Assembly: GCA_965248255.1 (NCBI GenBank)
Contig: CBDFIW010000004.1
Location: 2,170,001-2,234,000 of the forward strand
From: JAKZVK01 sp965248255
GTDB lineage: Bacteria > Acidobacteriota > Terriglobia > Bryobacterales > UBA6623
Reading direction: 5' to 3'
DNA: 64,000 nt
Part shown: positions 58,034 to 64,000 of the stretch, piece by piece
Layout of the letters: each line of letters starts with the position of its first letter
Position numbering within the stretch: the first letter of the stretch is position 1
Position numbers and translations under genes: made by a program
The notes under the pieces: model-generated
Seen by the model: only the letters and a program-made list of their open reading frames with translations
Databases searched by the model: none
Told to the model about the DNA's origin: nothing

Positions 58034-59148
58034 CCGGCGATGGGCGGGAGGTCAACGCCGGTCTGACCGCCGCCGAACCACATTCCGACCAACGTGGCGA
58101 GAAGGAAGAGCAGGGACTGGATCGGGTTGCCGGTCCACTCGTTCTCCAGCCGGATGCCCAGCGACTTGAGGAAGTTCGACGGGAGTTCGGCGCCCACTAA
58201 CACGAAGGCGTGCTGGTAGGGCAAGACGCGCGGTTCGGTGTGGCCCTTGACATTGACCGTCGCTTCGGTTTGGCCGAAGTCGGCGACCGAGGCGTTCCAC
58301 AGGATCTCGATGGCGCCGGCCGCGACGGCTTCGTCGAGCTTGCGGCGATTGTCTTGGAAGACCAATCCCAACGAGTCGCGACGGTGCATGAGCTTGACAC
58401 GGTTCTGCTCAGAGAGGGTTAAGGCGGCCTCGACTGCGCTGTTGCCGCCGCCGATGACGAGGATGTCCTCGTCCTGGTAGTGCTTGGGGCTGTAAAGGCG
58501 GTGGTAGACCTGCTCGCGGTCTTCACCCGGAACGTTGAGCTTGCGCGGGTTGCCGCGCTGGCCGGTGGCAAGCACGATGCGGCGGGCGTGGTACTCGCCT
58601 TGGCCGGTGTGCGCGATGAACGTACCGTCCTTGCGGCGCTCGATCGATCGGAGCCCCTCACCGGTGCGGACATCGAGGTTGTGGTCCCGAATGATTTGGT
58701 TCCAGCGCGCGACGAGGTCCTCTTTGCGAGCGCCGTCGAGCCACAGCTTGCCTTTCGGAGGGGTCTTGTCGGGCTCGGCGTAAACCCACTTGCCTTCGGG
58801 GAAGTTCTCGATCGTGTTGGCGATTTTCTCCTTCTCGAGGACGACGAACCGCATGCCCTTCTCACGTGCGGCGAGCGCCGAGTTCAGGCCGGACGCACCC
58901 GCGCCGACGATCAGCAGGTCGTAGATGTCGGGGTCGCCTCCAACGGCGTCGGGCTTCGACGCGATGTGCTCGATCACCTCGTAGCCTTGCGCCATCGCCA
59001 GCTTGATGACGGGAGCGCCGGCGAGGTCGCCGATCACGTAGAGCCCGGGAATGTTGCTTTCGCGGTCGGCGCTGATGTCCGGGCGCCGCTGGACCATGTT
59101 GGGGCTGGCAATAATGCCGTCGATGAACTGGCGGGCTTTGGCGAGCAT
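57808..59148 (-). CDS. FAD/NAD(P)-dependent oxidoreductase, probable N-terminal part of an interrupted fusion
   Basis: 446 residues from the ATG at 59148 (MLAKARQFIDGIIASPN). Two dinucleotide-binding motifs are seen: LLIVGAGASGLNSALAAREK (FAD) and ILVIGGGNSAVEAALTLSE (NAD(P)H), with RIVLATGQRGNPRKLNVPGE between. The segment NIPGLYVIGDLAGAPVIKLA, normally near the C-terminus of such enzymes, is at the N-terminus. After a membrane segment (PIQSLLFLLATLVGMWFGGG) the frame meets a G9 run and the last ~70 residues become Arg/Ser-rich, typical of a wrong frame. One extra G would join it to the polyferredoxin at 56870-58033. Confidence 0.85.
   Translation of the reverse strand: MLAKARQFIDGIIASPNMVQRRPDISADRESNIPGLYVIGDLAGAPVIKLAMAQGYEVIEHIASKPDAVGGDPDIYDLLIVGAGASGLNSALAAREKGMRFVVLEKEKIANTIENFPEGKWVYAEPDKTPPKGKLWLDGARKEDLVARWNQIIRDHNLDVRTGEGLRSIERRKDGTFIAHTGQGEYHARRIVLATGQRGNPRKLNVPGEDREQVYHRLYSPKHYQDEDILVIGGGNSAVEAALTLSEQNRVKLMHRRDSLGLVFQDNRRKLDEAVAAGAIEILWNASVADFGQTEATVNVKGHTEPRVLPYQHAFVLVGAELPSNFLKSLGIRLENEWTGNPIQSLLFLLATLVGMWFGGGQTGVDLPPIAGWVLAVAALGGGSWSRAFRARVGRGSASRSSSPTRSTLPSSGKGWSSGPIAAGASRRFRCSTVPGRSGTRCSTRC
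58001..58009. other. Homopolymer C9 (G9 on the coding strand) at a frame change
   Basis: A run of nine C on the plus strand lies where coding potential passes from the flavoprotein frame to the polyferredoxin frame. Ten (or seven) bases would give a continuous fusion of about 750 residues. Possible causes are an assembly error, a real phase-variable mutation, or transcriptional slippage. Confidence 0.8.
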
Positions 59149-59164
59149 TGAGTGTCTCCGGCGA

Positions 59165-59842
59165 TCAGTTTGAAGCCGCACGCAGGCGGGCGACTTCCGA
59201 AACGGTGGCGGGCGAAAGCTCAGCACCGCAACCGAGGCAGGTGGCGGCGGATGGATGATTGAGGGATCCGCATTGCGGACACGACGCGGGCTCGGCGGTT
59301 GAGGGGATCTTGACCACGCCTTCGTAGCCTGCCGCGGCCTGGTCAGGCAGCGGGGAGCGGGCCATCAATGCGGCATAAGCGAAGACGTTCAGGAAGAGGC
59401 CCGCGAACAACCACGGGATCGCTGCTTGCCCGATGTTGAGCGCCCGATGCGTGCACAGCGCCGCGCAGACGAGCCCCGCGAGCACGTAGATTCCCAGAAA
59501 CAGCCAGGCGTCAGAGACGGCGCTAGCGGGCGCCATCTCACCGCCGAAGAGCCCTCCGCGCGGCTTGAGGCGGGCTAAGTACTTCCAGGGGTCGCTGAAG
59601 AGGGTGGGCGCCATCTCGTTCATGATGCCGACCCGTTGGCCTTCGACGAGGTAGACCTTGTCTTCCTCGCGCAGCGGTGTGTTGCACACGATGCAACGGT
59701 CGCCGGGCTCTGGGTCGACGGTTGTGTTGAAAAGTTCTTCGGCCGGCTCGATTGTTGTTTGCAACTGGGCGAAGAGGCCGCAGGCGATCAGCCAGCAGGC
59801 CAGTGGAGCAAAGGTAAGAACCTTGGATCGGCGACGTTTCAT
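59165..59842 (-). CDS. Membrane protein with N-terminal Cys pair and C-terminal zinc ribbon
   Basis: 225 residues from the ATG at 59842 (MKRRRSKVLTFAPLACWLIA), chosen for its signal-anchor; the frame is open 29 codons further. A CIVC pair in DRCIVCNTPLREEDKVYLVE begins a treble-clef-like knuckle outside the membrane. Two hydrophobic segments (AWLFLGIYVLAGLVCAALCT, IPWLFAGLFLNVFAYAALMA) follow. The C-terminus is a zinc ribbon (CPQCGSLNHPSAATCLGCGA). It lies 16 bp upstream of the flavoprotein, so it likely belongs to the same electron-transfer operon. No family is recognised. Confidence 0.75.
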   Translation of the reverse strand: MKRRRSKVLTFAPLACWLIACGLFAQLQTTIEPAEELFNTTVDPEPGDRCIVCNTPLREEDKVYLVEGQRVGIMNEMAPTLFSDPWKYLARLKPRGGLFGGEMAPASAVSDAWLFLGIYVLAGLVCAALCTHRALNIGQAAIPWLFAGLFLNVFAYAALMARSPLPDQAAAGYEGVVKIPSTAEPASCPQCGSLNHPSAATCLGCGAELSPATVSEVARLRAASN

Positions 59843-59971
59843 CGACGGCTCCCTCCCGAGGGGTGGATGCGTCCGAGAACCGATTTTAGCGAAAGCGAAG
59901 TCCGAATTGGGCGGGGAATCGGCCGCCATTTCAGAGGCACCGGACGGATGATATGGATGATGTTGTTTTCT

Positions 59972-61563
59972 TGTTGAAAGGCAATGATAATGTCCCCCTG
60001 AGCAGGCAATAGAAATGTCCCCTAATCTGAAGCTCCACGAGGAGGTGAAAGATTGGGAAGGACATGGATGAGCGACAAGGAGCTGAGACGTAGTGAGGTG
60101 TTAGGCCGGGTGCGGCGTGGGGAGTGGAAGTTGAGCGAGGCGGCCATGCGGCTGGAGATCAGCTATCGCCAAGCCAAACGCCTGTGGAGCCGCTATCGCA
60201 AGGGCGGTGCCAAAGCGCTGGTGCACGGCAACGTCGGCCGCCGCTCGAACCGGGCCAAGCCGGCGGAGTTTCGTCAGCGCGTGATGGCCTTGGTGCGGGA
60301 CACTATGGGGGCGAGCCGCAGCAGCGCTTCGGGCCGACACTGGCCGCGGAGCAGTTGCGAGAGGATCACGGCCTGGAGGTATCGGTGCGCACGCTGCGAC
60401 GCTGGATGCTCGCTGCCGGGCTGTGGAGCCGCCGCCGCAAGCGCCGGCCCCATCGCACCAGGCGGCAGCGCAAAGCGCACTTCGGCGAGCTGCTGCAACT
60501 CGACGGCAGCTTCCACGATTGGCTCGAGCAGCGCGCTCCGCGGGGCTGTTTGATGAACCTGGTCGACGACGCCACCGGGACAGCACTGTGCCGCTTCAGC
60601 AAAGAAGAAACCACCTGGGCGGCGGCGGACTTGCTGGCCGCTTGGGTGCGGGCCTACGGTGTACCGCAGGCGCTCTACCTGGACCGCAAGAGTGTCTACC
60701 AGCGACGCGCGACGACCAGCGAGCTGATCGAAGGCATCGAGCCCGAGACGCAGTTCGGGCGCATGTGTGCGAAGCTCGGCATCACGATCCTGGCGGCGGG
60801 CTCGCCGCAAGCCAAGGGACGTGTCGAACGCCATCACGGCACGCACCAAGACCGCCTGATCAAGAAGATGCGGCTGCGCGGGATCGTCGATTATGAGGCG
60901 GCGAACCGTTATCTCGACCAGGAGTACTTGGGCGAGCACAACGAGCGCTTCGCCTGCGAGCCGACGGTGGGAGCGGACTTTCACCAGGCGCTACCCCGTG
61001 GCACCGAGCTGCGACGAGTGTTCTGTTTCGAGTACGACCGGGTGGTAAGCAACGAGCGGGTGGTGCGTTTCGAGAATCGCTGCTTGCAGTTGAAGCCGAA
61101 ACGCAACCAGGGGGTGGGGGCGGGTGCACGGGTGACGGTCCAACAGTGGCGCGATCAGAGCTTGCAGGTGAGGTTTGAGGAGCACGAGATCGAGCACGAA
61201 GTGATCGCCACGCCGGTGCCGCAGCCGCGGGTGAAGCCGGCAGCGCAGCGGCGTCCGGGGGGCGGGCGCAAGCCGGCGGCGAACCACCCCTGGCGGCGAG
61301 TTGTATTGGGGAAAACACGATCTGCGAATTCATAAGAGGGCTGTGGAAATGCCGGATCGGACGGAAAGCGTGGAAAACCTTCTCGAGGCCGCCGTGCCGG
61401 GTTCGAGGAGCGGTGGATGGTTTTCCACCCTTCCCACCGCCCCTTGGAAATCGCTCACGCGATTCCCGCAGTTCCACAGCCCCGACGACGACGATTCTCC
61501 CCTACCACCCAGGGGACACTTCTACTGCCTTGCCGCAGGGGACATTTCTATTGGGCCTTGACA
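59972..61563 (+). mobile_element. ISNCY-type insertion sequence, second copy (degenerate)
   Basis: Same organisation as 8917-10505: left end TGTTGAAAGGCAATGATAAT, right end read inversely as TGTCAAGGCCCAATAGAAAT, with two tandem CAATAGAAATGTCCCC-type motifs at each end. It measures about 1.59 kb. The transposase gene has a 1-bp deletion. The sequence diverges clearly from copy 1 in the first third and is nearly identical in the last two thirds. It lies directly upstream of nfo. No target duplication was recognised. Confidence 0.85.
60053..61335 (+). pseudogene. ISNCY-family transposase, frameshifted
   Basis: The N-terminal part (GRTWMSDKELRRSEVLGRVR, helix-turn-helix) is in one frame to about 60300. 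The remainder, with RFGPTLAAEQL, LLQLDGSFHDWL, LYLDRKSVYQR and KGRVERHHGTHQDR, continues in another frame to 61335. Comparison with the intact copy (residues ANYAGEGHERCGPTLA) shows that a single missing C in GTGCGGGACACTATGGGGGC restores VRDHYGGEP. The catalytic D, D and E are otherwise intact. The change is a simple deletion and not a programmed shift, since copy 1 is one uninterrupted frame. Confidence 0.88.
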
Positions 61564-61663
61564 CAGGCGCCACAGGTGCGTCACAAGCGATCTGATACGA
61601 TCGTAATCTCGATGCCTAGGCCTGCTTTTCTCACCACGTGCTTCGTCTGTCAGGTGGTGAGAA

Positions 61664-62581
61664 ATGCAGGCTAATACGAAACCCAACGCGGTTCGCCGCA
61701 TCGGGGCCCACACTTCCATCGCCGGCGGGTTGGTGAATGCGGCCAACGAGGCGCTCGAACTGGGCTGCAACACTCTCCAGATTTTCACGCGCAGCCCGCG
61801 GATGTGGCGCTCGGCCCCACTCGACCCCAACGGCGTCGCTCAACTGAACGACGCCCGGGCCGAGCACGACCTCTCGCCGCTCGTCATCCACGGCAACTAC
61901 CTGACCAACATGGCCGCAGCCGACACGGTCGTTCGCAAGAAGTCGATCGCGGCGTTTCGCGACGAGGTCCGCCGCGCGTTGATGATCGGCGCCGACTATC
62001 TTGTGATCCATCCAGGTAGCTACCGCAAGCAGACGCTCGACAAGGCCATGAACGTGCTGGCCGCTTCCATCGCCCGGGCCGTGAAGGGATTGCGCTGGAA
62101 TGGGTTGGGCTGGAATGGCTTGCAGCTTCTGCTTGAAAACACGGCCGGTGGAGGCCAATCCATGGGGCGGGACTTCACCGAGCTGGCTGAGCTACGGGAG
62201 CGGATTGAGAAGAAGGCTGCCGTCCCGGTCGGCTTCTGCATCGACACAGCGCATTGCTTCGAGGCCGGCTACGACGTCTCGACCGCCGTGGGACTCAAGA
62301 GAACGACAGCACTCATCGAGGGCAGCATCGGTCTTGACAGCGTGAAAGTCATCCACGCCAACGACTCGAAAACGCCGCTCGGGTCCCGCGCCGACCGCCA
62401 TGAGCACATTGGCGAAGGCCGCATCGGGACCGATGCCTTCCGGCGCATCCTCAACCACCCGCAGTGGCGTACCAAGCCCTTCATCCTTGAGACGCCGGCC
62501 GGCGAAGACGGTACGCACCGCAAGAATGTCGCAGCGCTGCAATCGTTGTCGAAGCGCCGCCGGCCGCGCACCCGGCGGTAG
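61664..62581 (+). CDS. nfo: Deoxyribonuclease IV (AP endonuclease)
   Basis: 305 residues, a full-length endonuclease IV TIM barrel with the three-zinc site. Motifs are IGAHTSIAGGLVNAANEALE, LVIHGNYLTNMAAAD, YLVIHPGSY, LLLENTAGGGQSMG, VGFCIDTAHCFEAGYDV, VKVIHANDSKTPLGSRADRH-EHIGEG and FILETPAGEDG. It cuts DNA 5' to abasic sites, complementing the Tag glycosylase encoded elsewhere in the window. Copy 2 of the IS ends 100 bp upstream, so its native promoter may have been replaced or altered. Confidence 0.95.
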   Translation: MQANTKPNAVRRIGAHTSIAGGLVNAANEALELGCNTLQIFTRSPRMWRSAPLDPNGVAQLNDARAEHDLSPLVIHGNYLTNMAAADTVVRKKSIAAFRDEVRRALMIGADYLVIHPGSYRKQTLDKAMNVLAASIARAVKGLRWNGLGWNGLQLLLENTAGGGQSMGRDFTELAELRERIEKKAAVPVGFCIDTAHCFEAGYDVSTAVGLKRTTALIEGSIGLDSVKVIHANDSKTPLGSRADRHEHIGEGRIGTDAFRRILNHPQWRTKPFILETPAGEDGTHRKNVAALQSLSKRRRPRTRR

Positions 62582-62600
62582 GCCGTCTCACCGAGCTCTC

Positions 62601-64000
62601 ATGGAAGACAAGCAGTACAACCCGCAAGAGATCGAAGCCCGCTGGCAACGCCAATGGGACGAGGCCGACCTCTTCCGCGCCGACCTCGACTCGTCACGCC
62701 CGAAGTACTACGTGCTCGAAATGCTGCCCTACCCCAGCGGCACGCTACACATGGGCCACATGCGCAACTACTCCATCGGCGACGCGCTCGCCCGCTACAA
62801 ATGGATGCGCGGCTTCCGCGTGCTGCACCCCATGGGCTGGGACTCGTTCGGGTTGCCGGCCGAAAACGCCGCGATCAAGAACAATCGCGACCCCGGCGAG
62901 TGGACGCGGGAGAACATCGCCACGATGAAAGACCAGCTTCGGCGTTTCGGTTTCAGCTACGACTGGTCGACCGAGGTCTCGAGCTGCGAGCCCCGCTACT
63001 ACCACTGGAATCAGTGGTTTTTCCTCAAGATGTACGAGAGGGGCCTGGCCTATCGCAAGAAAGCTCAGCTCAACTGGTGCCCCGAATGCAATACCGTCCT
63101 CGCCAACGAACAGGTCGTCAACGGCTGCTGCTGGCGCCATGAGGAGACGCCGGTCGAGCAACGCACACTTGACCAGTGGTTCTTGCGCATCACCGACTAT
63201 GCCGACGAGTTGCTCGACCACCACGCGGAACTCGAGGGCGGCTGGCCCGAGCGCGTCCTCGCGATGCAGAAGCACTGGATCGGCAAGTCGGCCGGCACCG
63301 AAGTCGATTTTCGCTTGGAAGACTCGGACGAAAGGGTCACGGTCTTCACGACCCGAGTCGACACGATCTACGGAGCGACGTGCCTGATCGTGGCTCCGCA
63401 GCATCCGTGGGTGGCGAGCTTCGGATTACAGGAGCAGGCACAGCCGCTCATCGAATCGGCGGCACGCCAAGACCCGGCCCACGTCGAGAAAGAAGGCGTC
63501 GCAACGGGACGTCACGTGATCAACCCCTACAACGAAGAGCGCGTGCCGATCTGGATCGGCAATTTCGTGTTGATGGAGTACGGCACCGGCGCCATCATGG
63601 CTGTCCCGGCGCACGACCAGCGCGATTTCGAGTTCTGCCGCAAGTACGGCATCGCGGTTCGGCCTGTTATCCGGCCTGCGGACGGCGAACTAGCCGATGC
63701 CGAGACGATGCAGCAGGCCTTCGTCGAGTACGGTGTGTGCGAGGAGTCAGGGCCGTTCAGCGGCCTGCCCAGTGCCGGGGCCATCGCCAAGATGAACGAT
63801 CACGCCGTCGAGCGCGGCTTCGGCAAGGCGGCGGTTACGTATCGGTTGAAGGACTGGGGGATCTCGCGCCAGCGTTACTGGGGTACGCCGATCCCGATGA
63901 TCCACTGCCAGGCCTGCGGGGTCGTGCCGGTACCCGAGGACCAGTTGCCGGTGGTGCTGCCCTCGAACGTGAAGCTGACCGGGACGGGCGAGTCGCCGCT
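62601..64000 (+). CDS. leuS: Leucyl-tRNA synthetase (partial, 3' end outside window)
   Basis: About 466 residues from the ATG at 62601 to the window edge. The class I signature is PYPSGTLHMGHMRNYSIGDA (HMGH as the HIGH motif) with MGWDSFGLPAENAAI. A zinc-binding motif CPECNTVLANEQVVNGCCWR follows. The CP1 editing domain has the threonine-rich VFTTRVDTIYGATCLIVAP and YGTGAIMAVPAHDQRDFEF. DWGISRQRYWGTPIPMIHC leads to the second part; the KMSKS motif lies beyond the window. It begins 19 bp after nfo. Confidence 0.96.
   Translation, partial: MEDKQYNPQEIEARWQRQWDEADLFRADLDSSRPKYYVLEMLPYPSGTLHMGHMRNYSIGDALARYKWMRGFRVLHPMGWDSFGLPAENAAIKNNRDPGEWTRENIATMKDQLRRFGFSYDWSTEVSSCEPRYYHWNQWFFLKMYERGLAYRKKAQLNWCPECNTVLANEQVVNGCCWRHEETPVEQRTLDQWFLRITDYADELLDHHAELEGGWPERVLAMQKHWIGKSAGTEVDFRLEDSDERVTVFTTRVDTIYGATCLIVAPQHPWVASFGLQEQAQPLIESAARQDPAHVEKEGVATGRHVINPYNEERVPIWIGNFVLMEYGTGAIMAVPAHDQRDFEFCRKYGIAVRPVIRPADGELADAETMQQAFVEYGVCEESGPFSGLPSAGAIAKMNDHAVERGFGKAAVTYRLKDWGISRQRYWGTPIPMIHCQACGVVPVPEDQLPVVLPSNVKLTGTGESP

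Noticed and set aside
60290..60310. Programmed frameshift in the second transposase
   Set aside because: The intact copy encodes the same protein in one frame and the difference is a single missing C, without a slippery A6G-type signal.
1..64000. CRISPR arrays, prophage or integrated plasmid
   Set aside because: No regularly spaced direct repeats, no integrase, no phage structural or conjugation genes were seen; only two related IS copies and small palindromic repeats.

Overview
The window is GC-rich chromosomal DNA, densely coding on both strands, with no phage, plasmid or CRISPR signature. The gene content points to Acidobacteriota: cytochrome-type DUF1549/DUF1553 protein plus a DUF1501 partner, split transketolase, KDG-dehydratase-like enzyme, neutral ceramidase, DUF5678/retropepsin pair, DUF433/DUF5615 pair, and many palindromic intergenic repeats. 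Planctomycetes and Verrucomicrobia share some of these families, so the phylum is an inference with moderate confidence.

Layout. 1-1437: split transketolase (minus). 1438-5929: repeat-rich intergenic DNA with a perfect 26-bp stem-loop and a promoter, then a secreted PSCyt1/DUF1549/DUF1553 protein and a Tat-exported DUF1501 protein. 6119-8648: msrB and an MsbA-type ABC exporter (minus). 8917-10505: intact ISNCY-type insertion sequence. 10506-12603: strong promoter, a multi-hairpin leader, a DksA/TraR protein, then hisA and a Nudix hydrolase. 12853-16321: SMP-30 lipoprotein, toxin-antitoxin-like pair, ribosomal protein S1. 16549-22045: DapA-family enzyme, multiheme/formylglycine-enzyme-like fusion, Tat aldo/keto reductase, HemL-like aminotransferase. 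22380-24980: sat, cysC and a PHP phosphatase, a PAPS production and recycling set. 25204-31021: ceramidase, phosphoesterase, tag, and a membrane protein/ECF sigma/anti-sigma operon. 31162-35906: five-gene Ebo-like operon (minus). 36302-37682: arsenosugar-type peroxidase-like protein and the radical SAM protein ArsS. 37868-43142: DegT aminotransferase, wecB, SirB1-like protein, purH. 43267-45746: DUF5678/retropepsin remnant and two tandem EamA transporters. 45849-53066: GlcD-GlcF fusion, LysN-like aminotransferase, M24 peptidase, flavoprotein. 53100-56798: TM2 protein, a leaderless-looking unknown, HtrA protease, DUF5684 protein. 56870-59842: flavoprotein/polyferredoxin reading frame interrupted at a G9 run, plus a zinc-ribbon membrane protein. 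59972-61563: second, frameshifted IS copy. 61664-64000: nfo and the 5' part of leuS.

Most notable non-coding signal: a dispersed 49-nt repeat with two consecutive hairpins whose stems change in a compensatory way between copies (seven copies, four arranged as two inverted REPIN-like pairs). Other points of interest are the structured leader before the DksA-like gene, the Ebo-like operon without a visible EboD cyclase next to ArsS, and the poly-G frameshift joining a rearranged flavoprotein to a polyferredoxin.
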